Part shown: in pieces, positions 44,639-52,460 of the stretch | Position numbering within the stretch: the first letter of the stretch is position 1 | Layout: the number at the start of each line of letters is the position of its first letter | Assembly: GCA_913775095.1 (NCBI GenBank) | Contig: CAJYIW010000008.1 | Location: 62,001-126,000, forward strand | Source of the DNA: an uncultured Siphonobacter sp. | Lineage (GTDB): Bacteria; Bacteroidota; Bacteroidia; Cytophagales; Spirosomataceae | Direction: 5' to 3' | Length of the DNA stretch: 64,000 bases | Notes under the pieces: model-generated | The model's input: the letters and a program-made list of their open reading frames with translations, nothing else | Database searches by the model: none | What the model was told of the DNA's origin: nothing | Program-made: the position numbers and the translations under genes

Positions 44639-44864
44639 CATTCTTCGTTACGCTTACGAAGAAACCACCACGGAAGAAAACCAGCAGATCGAAGAACTGC
44701 TCATGCACGACCATGAGTTACTGTTGTTCTACCTCGACGTTCTGGATTTGAAAGCTGGTCTGAATAAAGTTGAGCTGGAGCCATCCACCCGCGTGATCGA
44801 TACTATTCTGAGCTACTCGAAAGAGAAGCGTCAGCAAAGCCAGTCCCGTCAGCAGTATCACTGA
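44613..44864 (+). CDS. Small protein coupled to the ECF sigma factor
   Basis: 83 residues, overlapping the sigma gene by 26 bases in another frame. It is acidic and helical, without a membrane segment or zinc-binding His/Cys motif (ILRYAYEETTTEENQQIEELLMHD, and FYLDVLDLKAGL). The overlap with the sigma gene suggests a regulator such as a soluble anti-sigma factor or a zinc-finger-less remnant of one, but no known anti-sigma motif is seen. Treat the role as inference. Confidence 0.7.
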   Translation: MIQTFTQNDILRYAYEETTTEENQQIEELLMHDHELLLFYLDVLDLKAGLNKVELEPSTRVIDTILSYSKEKRQQSQSRQQYH

Positions 44865-44895
44865 AACGGGATTGGTTTTTTGTTTATATTCGCGT

Positions 44896-44927
44896 ACCCC
44901 TCTCCAGCAGTGAGACGGGGTTTTTTT
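44896..44927 (+). terminator. Terminator between the sigma-linked gene and nth
   Basis: ACCCC-TCTC, a 7-base loop and GAGA-C-GGGGT followed by seven T. It ends 4 bases before the nth start, so nth should have its own promoter or be read through. Confidence 0.65.
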
Positions 44928-44931
44928 GCTT

Positions 44932-45609
44932 ATGACTAAGAAAGAACGTTACGCAGGCCTGATTGCCTATTTTACGGAGCATTTCCCCGAACCCGAAACG
45001 GAGCTGAAGTATCGAAATCCTTACGAGTTACTGGTTTCTGTCATTTTATCGGCTCAATGCACCGATAAGCGGGTGAATATGATCACGCCGAAATTGTTTG
45101 AACGCTTTCCAACGCCGGAATTGTTGCAAATCGCTACATCGGATGAAGTCTTTGAGTACATTCGCTCCATTTCCTATCCTAACAATAAGGCCAAGCATCT
45201 GGTAGGAATGGCAAAAATTCTGGTGAATGAATTCGGATCGGAAGTACCCGCCAAAGTGGACGACTTGCAAAAGATGCCTGGCGTAGGCCGAAAAACGGCG
45301 AATGTCATTGCTTCGGTAATTTATAACCAGCCCACCATGGCAGTCGATACGCACGTGTTTCGCGTATCGCACCGCATCGGGCTGGTCAGTAAAACGGCGA
45401 CTACGCCGCTGGCGGTAGAGAAAGAGTTGATGAAATACATTCCGGAGGAACTGGTTCCCCGGGCTCACCACTGGCTGATTTTGCACGGCCGGTACATTTG
45501 TCTGGCCCGCTCGCCGAAGTGTCAGGAATGCCCATTAACCGAATTTTGTCAGTACTGGCAGAAAAATTTAATACCTATTCCTCCGAAAAAAGAGCGGAAA
45601 AGTCTGTAA
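44932..45609 (+). CDS. nth: Endonuclease III
   Basis: 225 residues from the ATG at 44932. A TTG two codons upstream would also be possible but lies in the terminator. Nth is a bifunctional base-excision DNA glycosylase/AP lyase for oxidised pyrimidines. The HhH-GPD fold is intact: catalytic Lys121 (PGVGRKTANV), Asp139 (VDTHVFR), and the C-terminal iron-sulfur loop Cys190, Cys197, Cys200, Cys206. It is followed by two rhomboid genes in the same direction. Confidence 0.96.
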   Translation: MTKKERYAGLIAYFTEHFPEPETELKYRNPYELLVSVILSAQCTDKRVNMITPKLFERFPTPELLQIATSDEVFEYIRSISYPNNKAKHLVGMAKILVNEFGSEVPAKVDDLQKMPGVGRKTANVIASVIYNQPTMAVDTHVFRVSHRIGLVSKTATTPLAVEKELMKYIPEELVPRAHHWLILHGRYICLARSPKCQECPLTEFCQYWQKNLIPIPPKKERKSL

Positions 45610-45636
45610 CACCCGTTTCCTAACGTTTAACCTGAT

Positions 45637-46425
45637 ATGTTCAATCTTACACCTGCGGTTCGAATTATACTGATTATTAATGTGGCGGTGTATGCCGTTC
45701 AGCGACTGATTTTTCCCGACCTGATTAATTTACTGGCCCTGCATAATTTCAATTCCAGTCTGTTTAGTCCCGTCCAGTTCATCAGTTACATGTTTCTACA
45801 CTCCACTCAGGATTTCGGGCATATTTTCAGTAACATGTTCGCTCTGATCATTTTCGGGCCTAATCTGGAAAATCTCTGGGGAACCAAACGGTTTACTTTT
45901 TTCTATCTGTTCACTGGGGTGGGAGCTGGATTACTGTATTCAGGAATCAGTTACTATGAATACAGTCAGCTATATGAGTCGGCCATGACGTTCATCAAAG
46001 ACCCTGATGCCACAAATTTCGTAGGTTTCATCAATGACCACGCCCCTTTTCTGGAATCGGAGCCTTTAGTAGCCAGGTATCTGAGAAACCCGGACAATGT
46101 GTTTTTGCAGAACCAGTGCGTAGTTCTGGCTAAGGAATACCTTCAGATCGTAGTCGATTCACCCATGGTTGGAGCCTCGGGAGCCATTTTCGGGTTGCTG
46201 ATGGCATTTGGAATGTTATTCCCTAATACTGAGCTGTTTTTGTTATTCATTCCGTTTCCCATTAAGGCTAAATATTTCGTAGCTTTATATGGTATATTCG
46301 AGTTATATTCTGGTTTACACCGCAATCCGGGAGATAACGTGGCACACTTTGCCCACATTGGTGGGATGCTGTTTGCGTATATTTTAATCAGATACTGGTC
46401 CCGGCAACGGAAAAATTTTTATTAA
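45637..46425 (+). CDS. Rhomboid family intramembrane serine protease (1)
   Basis: 262 residues with about six membrane segments. The catalytic Ser is in VGASGAIFG (Ser181) and the His in VAHFAHIGG (His240). A loop of about 70 residues between segments 2-3 and the catalytic Ser helix is longer than in most rhomboids. The enzyme cleaves substrate helices within the membrane; substrates are unknown. It is followed by a second rhomboid after 101 bases, a common pair in Bacteroidota. Confidence 0.93.
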   Translation: MFNLTPAVRIILIINVAVYAVQRLIFPDLINLLALHNFNSSLFSPVQFISYMFLHSTQDFGHIFSNMFALIIFGPNLENLWGTKRFTFFYLFTGVGAGLLYSGISYYEYSQLYESAMTFIKDPDATNFVGFINDHAPFLESEPLVARYLRNPDNVFLQNQCVVLAKEYLQIVVDSPMVGASGAIFGLLMAFGMLFPNTELFLLFIPFPIKAKYFVALYGIFELYSGLHRNPGDNVAHFAHIGGMLFAYILIRYWSRQRKNFY

Positions 46426-46526
46426 TCAGGCACTATTTTTTTAGAACCCAAACGTAGCCGTACCCGTTATACTTGCAGAGTTAAGCGTATGGTCATTATG
46501 GGCAATATCAACATTATAATCGGGTT

Positions 46527-47435
46527 ATGAGCGGCTTTGTAGACGACATAAAGGAGGCTTTTTCCAGAAGAGACAATGGGTTGATTCAGTTAATTCTGAT
46601 CAACGTATTTGTGTTTCTGTTACTTCTGGTGCTTCAGGTAAGTTTTAGTCTTTCCGGTAAATCCGGTATCTATGACCTGATTCTGAATCAGGTAGCATTA
46701 AAGTCGAATCTGGCCCACGTGCTTTACAAACCCTGGACTTTATTGACCTATTGTTTCGTTCACCAGAACGTCCTGCATATTCTTTTCAATATGCTTTTTT
46801 TATTCTGGTTCGGGCAACTGGTTCAGGAATACCTGGGTAGCCGGCGTCTGGTAAGCATCTATCTGCTGGGAGGAATTTTTGGCGGCATCGTTTTTATTGC
46901 TCTCTATAACCTGGTGCCTTTGTACCGAAGTCAGCTGGATGTCCTGAATCTGGGAGCTTCGGGAGCCGTTTACGCCGTTATGCTGGGAGCCGCTACACTG
47001 CTGCCTAATTATACGTTTCACGTACTGATTATTGGCCCGGTTCGAATCAAATACATCGCGGCTTTCTGGGTTATTGTTTCATTCGCCCAGATTCCGGGAA
47101 CGAATGCCGGCGGAAACATTGCTCACTTAAGCGGAGCTTTGTTCGGGTATATGTACATCCGTATGTTACGCCGTGGCATTGATCTGGGCCAGCCCGTAGA
47201 AGCTGTTCTGGATTTTTTCAAACGCCTGTTTGCCAAACAGCCCCGGCCTACGATGCAGGTAAAATATCGTTCACAGACCCGCACTACGTATTCTACCTAT
47301 AGTACTGCTTCCGCAGAAGACTATCCCGGAGACGAAGAAATCGACGCTATTCTTGATAAAATTTCCAAATCCGGTTACGAAAGCCTCACGCGGGAAGAAA
47401 AACAGAAGCTTTATAAAGCCAGTCAGAAAAACTAA
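46527..47435 (+). CDS. Rhomboid family intramembrane serine protease (2), with C-terminal DUF6576-like tail
   Basis: 302 residues. Six membrane segments, catalytic Ser145 in LGASGAVYAVM and His in GNIAHLSGALFGY near 200. The C-terminus (about 225-302) is soluble and carries the DEEIDAILDKISKSGYESL segment typical of the DUF6576 extension often fused to Bacteroidota rhomboids. It may act together with the preceding rhomboid. A terminator follows the stop. Confidence 0.93.
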   Translation: MSGFVDDIKEAFSRRDNGLIQLILINVFVFLLLLVLQVSFSLSGKSGIYDLILNQVALKSNLAHVLYKPWTLLTYCFVHQNVLHILFNMLFLFWFGQLVQEYLGSRRLVSIYLLGGIFGGIVFIALYNLVPLYRSQLDVLNLGASGAVYAVMLGAATLLPNYTFHVLIIGPVRIKYIAAFWVIVSFAQIPGTNAGGNIAHLSGALFGYMYIRMLRRGIDLGQPVEAVLDFFKRLFAKQPRPTMQVKYRSQTRTTYSTYSTASAEDYPGDEEIDAILDKISKSGYESLTREEKQKLYKASQKN

Positions 47436-47442
47436 ACGAACG

Positions 47443-47467
47443 GCCCCTCGATCTTCGAGGGGCTTTT
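47443..47467 (+). terminator. Terminator after the second rhomboid
   Basis: GCCCCTCGA, loop TCT, TCGAGGGGC followed by TTTTCT, 7 bases after the stop. Confidence 0.85.
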
Positions 47468-47515
47468 CTGTGGGCCCCATCTGGAATTAATCCATACGCG
47501 TAAAAATTTTTGCTG

Positions 47516-47523
47516 TAACTTTG
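47516..47523 (+). promoter_or_regulatory. Candidate -7 promoter element for dxs
   Basis: TAACTTTG matches TAnnTTTG, about 130 bases upstream of the dxs start. No -33 TTG is clear. Confidence 0.3.
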
Positions 47524-47654
47524 TGCCTCATTTTTTGAATGCTAATCTGAAAGATCGAAACATTTCATGACTTTCAGCTGTTTAGGATAAACTACGACTA
47601 ACTGACGGAGTACCTTACAACGAGCCGCTCATTCAGTTTTGAATCCCTTATGCA

Positions 47655-49586
47655 ATGCTTATTACGCCTGGTCCTTTGCTAGCCCAAATTGACACCCCTT
47701 ACGAGCTGCGAAAATTTGATAAAACGCAGTTAGTTCAGGTCTGCCAGGAGTTACGCCAGTTTATCATAGATAATGTCTCGGTATACGGCGGGCATTTCGG
47801 AGCTAGTTTGGGAGTGGTTGAACTTACCGTAGCTCTCCATTACGTCTTAAATACCCCGGAAGATCAGATCGTTTTTGACGTGGGCCACCAGGCTTACGGT
47901 CATAAAATTCTCACGGGTCGCCGGAACCGTTTTCATACCAACCGCTTTTATGGGGGCCTTTCGGGCTTTCCCAAGCGAAAGGAAAGTCCTTACGATGCCT
48001 TTGGGGTAGGTCACTCTTCCACCTCCATTTCGGCTGCTTTGGGCATGTCGGTGGGTGCCTTGCATAAAGGGAATACCACTCAACAGCACGTAGCCATTAT
48101 TGGCGACGGAGCTTTAACGGGTGGGATGGCCTTCGAAGCCATGAATCATGCGGGTTCGTTGAAAGACAGCAATTTGCTGATCGTTCTGAACGATAACTGC
48201 ATGAGTATTGACCCGAACGTAGGTGCCCTGAAGGATTACCTGACGGACATCACCACTTCTCATACGTACAACCGGGTGAAGGACGAAGTCTGGAACCTGC
48301 TGGGCAAGATGAGTAACTTCGGGCGGACCGCTCAGGAAATCGTCTCTAAAATTGAGAACGGACTGAAAGCAACCTTACTGCACCAGAGTAACCTATTTGA
48401 ATCCCTCAATCTGCGTTATTTCGGTCCCGTGGATGGTCATGATATTGATCATCTGGTTGAAATTTTCTCCGATCTGAAAGATATTCCTGGTCCTAAAATT
48501 CTGCACTGCGTTACCGTTAAAGGAAAAGGATACGCTCCCGCCGAGAAGGATCAGACGAAGTGGCACGCTCCTGGGAAATTTGATAAAATTACCGGCGAGA
48601 TTTTCAAGAAAGTTTACGACAAACCCCAGCCTCCCAAGTATCAGGAAGTGTTTGGAAATACGCTGGTTGAACTGGCGGAACAGAATGCCAGTATTGTAGG
48701 CGTCACGCCTGCCATGCCGAGCGGCTCATCTATGAATATCATGATGAAAGCCATGCCGGACCGGGCTTTTGATGTGGGCATTGCCGAGCAACACGCGGTA
48801 ACGTTCTCGGCCGGAATGGCAACCCAGGGCTTAACGGTGTTCTGTAACATCTACAGTACCTTCATGCAAAGAGCCTATGATCAGGTGGTGCATGACGTGT
48901 GTATTCAGGAGTTGCCCGTTGTGTTCTGTCTAGATCGGGCCGGTTTTGCCGGAGCCGATGGTCCTACGCACCACGGTGCGTATGACATTGCTTTTATGCG
49001 ATGCATTCCGAACATGGTGGTGGCCTCTCCGATGGACGAACGTGAGTTACGTAATCTGATGTACACGGCTCAAAGCAAGACCTTTCAGGCGGGTACGCAG
49101 TCCATGACGATTCGTTACCCCCGGGGCGAAGGAATGATGCCCGAATGGCGTACACCCTTTGAGTTACTGGAAATTGGCAAAGGACGGAAAATTCAGGATG
49201 GTGAAGAAGTAGCGATTCTGACGATTGGTCACATTGGAAACTACGTTCCTAAAGCCTGTGAGTTACTGGAAAAAGAAGGACTGAAGCCTGCTCATTACGA
49301 CCTGCGGTTTGTTAAGCCCTTGGACGAAGCATTACTGCACGAGGTTTTCCAGAAATTTGATAAAGTGATTACCGTTGAAGACGGCTGTCTGATGGGGGGA
49401 ATGGGCTCGGCAGTGGTAGAGTTCATGACCGAACACGGCTACACGGCTAAAGTCAAACGCCTGGGCATTCCGGACCGGATTGTCGAACACGGCGAACAGA
49501 TTGATCTGCACCGCGAATGTGGATTTGATCCTGAAGGCATTGCCCGGACGGTTCGCGAACTGGCGGAGGTTACGCTGGTTTCCTAG
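47655..49586 (+). CDS. dxs: 1-deoxy-D-xylulose-5-phosphate synthase
   Basis: 643 residues. It condenses pyruvate and glyceraldehyde 3-phosphate, with thiamine diphosphate, to start the MEP isoprenoid pathway. The ThDP/metal motif GDGALTGGMAFEAMNHAG near 152-169, the SIDPNVGAL segment, and the pyrimidine-binding domain with EQHAVTFSAGMA and DRAGFAGADGPTHHG near 430-445 are intact. No other MEP gene is in the window. It has its own terminator. Confidence 0.97.
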   Translation: MLITPGPLLAQIDTPYELRKFDKTQLVQVCQELRQFIIDNVSVYGGHFGASLGVVELTVALHYVLNTPEDQIVFDVGHQAYGHKILTGRRNRFHTNRFYGGLSGFPKRKESPYDAFGVGHSSTSISAALGMSVGALHKGNTTQQHVAIIGDGALTGGMAFEAMNHAGSLKDSNLLIVLNDNCMSIDPNVGALKDYLTDITTSHTYNRVKDEVWNLLGKMSNFGRTAQEIVSKIENGLKATLLHQSNLFESLNLRYFGPVDGHDIDHLVEIFSDLKDIPGPKILHCVTVKGKGYAPAEKDQTKWHAPGKFDKITGEIFKKVYDKPQPPKYQEVFGNTLVELAEQNASIVGVTPAMPSGSSMNIMMKAMPDRAFDVGIAEQHAVTFSAGMATQGLTVFCNIYSTFMQRAYDQVVHDVCIQELPVVFCLDRAGFAGADGPTHHGAYDIAFMRCIPNMVVASPMDERELRNLMYTAQSKTFQAGTQSMTIRYPRGEGMMPEWRTPFELLEIGKGRKIQDGEEVAILTIGHIGNYVPKACELLEKEGLKPAHYDLRFVKPLDEALLHEVFQKFDKVITVEDGCLMGGMGSAVVEFMTEHGYTAKVKRLGIPDRIVEHGEQIDLHRECGFDPEGIARTVRELAEVTLVS

Positions 49587-49612
49587 GTTCTGATCAAGAA
49601 ATGATAGATACC

Positions 49613-49643
49613 AAAGCTCATCCATGAATGGATGGGCTTTTTT
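49613..49643 (+). terminator. Terminator after dxs
   Basis: AAAGCTCATCCAT, loop GA, ATGGATGGGCTTTTTT, with one G-T pair, 27 bases after the stop. Confidence 0.83.
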
Positions 49644-49735
49644 CTTGAAAAAGCATGCAGGAATGGATCCATTAGGCACGATTCTACTGCTGGAATCGTT
49701 GAAGAGAAGCTATATTTGATTAAAACTCAAGAAGC

Positions 49736-50434
49736 ATGGAATCAACTTCAGATGATAAACTGAACCGGATTATTGAAGCTCGAATGAAGCTCAAAGATCG
49801 GTTTGAAGAACGCATGAAAGGCACGCCTTCCATGGCCGATGAAGCCCCTCAGGGCAAAGGCCCCGCCAATCGCCATGGAATGCCGCAGACCCCCGTGGGC
49901 CAAACCCTGACTCAGAAATGGCCCGTGCTGGACCTGGGTTATCATCCTAACGTTTCGCTGGATCGCTGGCGGTTAACGATTGATGGCGAAGTCGAAAATC
50001 CGGTTATCCTGAAATGGGATGACTTCATGAATCTGCCTCAGGTAGAAGACGTTTCGGATTTTCACTGCGTAACCACCTGGTCCAAGCTGGATATGGTTTG
50101 GAAAGGCGTGCGATTAATGGATCTGGCGGCTTTGGTTCAGCCCAAAGAAACGGCGACTCACCTCATGTGTTACGGCTACGATACCTACAGTACCAACGTT
50201 TCACTGGAAGAAGCCCTGAAACCCGACGTCTTGTTGGCCCATACCATTTACGACGAACCTCTACCCCTTGAACACGGCGGTCCGGTTCGCATGATTACGC
50301 CTCAGCTGTATGCCTGGAAAGGCTCCAAATGGATCAAACGCATTCAGTTCCTGCCTGAAAATAAACTGGGCTTCTGGGAAGAAAGAGGCTATTCCAATAC
50401 CGCCTATCCCTGGCGGAATGATCGATATAGCTGA
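49736..50434 (+). CDS. Sulfite oxidase-like molybdopterin oxidoreductase
   Basis: 232 residues. The single-domain oxidoreductase molybdopterin fold with the molybdenum-coordinating Cys111 in DFHCVTTWSKLDM, plus GVRLMDLAAL near 124 and LEHGGPVRMITPQLYAWKGSKW near 181-202. No signal peptide, so cytoplasmic or exported by an unknown route. The substrate (sulfite, sulfoxide or other) is not evident. The coding end overlaps the next small gene by one base (TGATG), which indicates coupled translation. Confidence 0.85.
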   Translation: MESTSDDKLNRIIEARMKLKDRFEERMKGTPSMADEAPQGKGPANRHGMPQTPVGQTLTQKWPVLDLGYHPNVSLDRWRLTIDGEVENPVILKWDDFMNLPQVEDVSDFHCVTTWSKLDMVWKGVRLMDLAALVQPKETATHLMCYGYDTYSTNVSLEEALKPDVLLAHTIYDEPLPLEHGGPVRMITPQLYAWKGSKWIKRIQFLPENKLGFWEERGYSNTAYPWRNDRYS

Positions 50435-50757
50435 TGAATGTACTGGTATTGTTCTTAACCAGCCTCTTGCTGAAGCTAGGCCCCGTTCAGAAGCCAGCTA
50501 AACTCATCATTAGCGAAGGCAAAAGTCGGGAAATTTGTTTGGGGCAGAAGGAGGAAAAGAAAAACTGGCAATCCGTCCTGAGCGATTCCAGCGTGGTAAG
50601 CATTCGCAGCCTCTACCAGAAACCTTTACGATCGGATCTGATCGGAGAACGGATTTATACAGTAACAGGCATAAAAAAAGGCAGTACCCTCTGGATTTTA
50701 ACGGATCATTCTGTAAAACCCGCCCGGGTGGTACAGTATCTGCTGGTGGTTCGGTAA
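50434..50757 (+). CDS. Small hypothetical secreted protein coupled to the sulfite-oxidase-like gene
   Basis: 107 residues beginning inside the stop of the previous gene. The N-terminus has a short hydrophobic stretch (LVLFLTSLLLKL) that could be a signal peptide or anchor. The rest is beta-rich; the segment GERIYTVTGIKKGSTLWILTD loosely recalls chagasin-type (I42) protease inhibitors, but the diagnostic loops are not seen. No firm family. The overlap ties it to the oxidoreductase in expression. Confidence 0.6.
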   Translation: MNVLVLFLTSLLLKLGPVQKPAKLIISEGKSREICLGQKEEKKNWQSVLSDSSVVSIRSLYQKPLRSDLIGERIYTVTGIKKGSTLWILTDHSVKPARVVQYLLVVR

Positions 50758-50796
50758 GGGCGTAGTTACGCCCGCGAGCTATTTTTTTCGTACCTT

Positions 50797-50829
50797 GCGG
50801 CCTCGATGCCTATACCAGGCATCTACCGC
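50797..50829 (+). other. 5' UTR hairpin of psd
   Basis: GCGG-CCTC-GATGCCT, loop ATACC, AGGCATC-TA-CCGC: a 4-pair and a 7-pair stem with an internal loop, starting near the predicted transcription start (a TACCTTG -7-like motif is at 50791-50797). It could be a regulatory leader. Confidence 0.4.
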
Positions 50830-50890
50830 ATTGACGATCAGTAGATCTGCAACATTCTTTAACACACACCGATCGCGAACATTTTATTTT

Positions 50891-51550
50891 ATGACCATCC
50901 ACCGAGAAGGTATTGCTACGTTGTCCCTGGCACTGGCCATTCTGCTGGCGATTAATGCTACGATTGCCTACGTCTTTCCTGAACAAACCCTGGTCAGGCA
51001 ACTGGCTATTGTAGGCAGTATCATTATTTACCTGATTATCCTTCAGTTTTTCAGAAACCCCCGCCGCAAAACGGTACAGCACCCCAAACAGATTATCGCT
51101 CCGGCCGATGGTAAAGTGGTGGTGATTGAAGAAGTGGTGGAAACGGAATATTTCAACAGTCCCCGTCGGCAGGTAAGTATCTTTATGTCGCCGGTCAATG
51201 TGCACATCAACCGAAACCCTTTATCCGGAGTGGTTTCATTCTTCAAATATCATCCGGGAAAATACCTGGTAGCCTGGCATCCTAAGTCTTCGACCGAAAA
51301 TGAGCGTACAACCATTGTCGTTCGTCACGATTCAGGTGTGGAAGTCATGTTCCGTCAGATTGCCGGAGCACTGGCCCGCCGGATTTGCTGGTACGTGAAA
51401 GAAGGCGATGCGGTCAATCAGGGAGAAGAGTTCGGGTTCATCAAATTTGGTAGCCGCGTAGATATTTTCTTACCACTGGACGCAAAAATTCTGGTGAATC
51501 TGGGCGATAAACCCGTTTCCGGAAAAACAGTCATTGCGGAATTAGCGTAA
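50891..51550 (+). CDS. psd: Phosphatidylserine decarboxylase family protein
   Basis: 219 residues from the ATG at 50891; the upstream in-frame ATG (50795) would translate the leader hairpin. It decarboxylates phosphatidylserine to phosphatidylethanolamine. Two N-terminal membrane segments (about 9-27 and 36-53) precede the catalytic part: APADGKVV (70-77), the conserved HINRNPLSG (105-113) and HPGKY, and the self-cleavage site IKFGSRVDIF where Gly187-Ser188 yields the pyruvoyl group. Short, archaeal-type form common in Bacteroidota. It has a leader hairpin and terminators downstream. Confidence 0.94.
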   Translation: MTIHREGIATLSLALAILLAINATIAYVFPEQTLVRQLAIVGSIIIYLIILQFFRNPRRKTVQHPKQIIAPADGKVVVIEEVVETEYFNSPRRQVSIFMSPVNVHINRNPLSGVVSFFKYHPGKYLVAWHPKSSTENERTTIVVRHDSGVEVMFRQIAGALARRICWYVKEGDAVNQGEEFGFIKFGSRVDIFLPLDAKILVNLGDKPVSGKTVIAELA

Positions 51551-51953
51551 GTCTATTTCTGCGTTTAAATGCCAGGGCAGAGTCTCAGAAGGGCTCTGCT
51601 ATATACAAAGCCTGTTTCAGGGATACCCATGAGTATCTTTCTGAAATAGGCTTTTTCTTTCATGCATCAGATTCACGCCCCACTGTTCCAATTGTTAAGC
51701 CTGAAAGGCATTCCATGCTGGGCCTCACTTGGAACAATGATGCGTGTCAGTCTGTGACTGAAGGCAGTTGCAAACTGCTTTTCATCGTTCGTTCCAAGGG
51801 ACGTCCTTTGGACGAACACCTGGAACAGTTGAAGTGTATAGACATTAACGATTTTTAACGCGGGCGTTTTTTGAAAAAATTAGTTTCTCTTTCCAACTTT
51901 CTGACTTTCAACCGTGTCATTTCAATAGTCTTTCCTGTAAAAGCTCAACATAT
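51551..51953. other. 403-base gap with terminators and a chain of hairpins
   Basis: The first 110 bases hold the psd terminator (below) and a GCAGAG/CTCTGC hairpin. From 51684 to about 51830 there is a chain of hairpins: TGTTCCAA/TTGGAACA (51684-51736) enclosing GCCT-GAA-AGGC and GCAT-TCC-ATGC; TCAGTC-TGT-GACTGA (51747-51761); GGCAGTT-GCA-AACTGCT (51763-51779); and GTTCGTTCCAAGG/CCTTTGGACGAAC with one mismatch (51787-51817). TGGAACA recurs at 51821 and could pair with the first arm. No open frame of note. It may be a structured RNA or a degenerate mobile repeat. Confidence 0.55.
51608..51656 (+). terminator. Terminator after psd
   Basis: AAAGCCTGTTTCAG and CTGAAATAGGCTTTTT pair (one G-T) around an inner stem GATACCCATGAGTATC; T-rich tail. 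Confidence 0.75.
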
Positions 51954-52328
51954 ATGAAACGTATCCTCGCTCTGGGAAGCTTATTGATGTTTTTGGTGGC
52001 CTGCGAAAAAGAAAAAGTAATCGTAGGGGACTCGGAGCGGCTACGCTTCATGGAGCAGGAAATCCTGGCCATGATTCAGGATAAATCCTGTCAGGGTGAA
52101 CGCATTTGTGGAACCATTGCCTTCGGTAGCAAGCCCTGCGGCGGTCCCTGGAAATACCTGATTTATTCCCTTACCCCTGCCGAAGTAGAAGTGCTGAGGG
52201 AAAAAGTGGAAGATTATAACGTGCTGGAGGCCGAAGTAAACCACCGGGAGGGTAAGATTTCGGATTGTTTCATGGTTTCGCCTCCGCCGGTTACTTGTCT
52301 GGATGGCAAGTGTGGGTCGATAGAGTAA
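51954..52328 (+). CDS. Small lipoprotein
   Basis: 124 residues. Signal peptide with lipobox LVAC (Cys17) shows a membrane lipoprotein. The mature chain is rich in Cys (6 after the lipid Cys), suggesting disulfides, and ends in VTCLDGKCGSIE. The family is not known to me. It lies 132 bases before the LVIVD gene in the same direction and is the first of four envelope genes. Confidence 0.7.
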   Translation: MKRILALGSLLMFLVACEKEKVIVGDSERLRFMEQEILAMIQDKSCQGERICGTIAFGSKPCGGPWKYLIYSLTPAEVEVLREKVEDYNVLEAEVNHREGKISDCFMVSPPPVTCLDGKCGSIE

Positions 52329-52460
52329 GGTTTTGAGTTAAACATTTCTTCTCGTTTCAAAGACGTTTTCAAGTGGATTTGTACGGGGTATGCAGGGCAT
52401 ACCTCCCGGCCCTGTTTTGCATTTTTTCACGAAAAGACCTTTATACCAAACACCTGTTTT

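Noticed and set aside
44926-44931. TTG start for nth at 44926
   Set aside because: It lies in the terminator T run; the ATG at 44932 gives the usual N-terminus.
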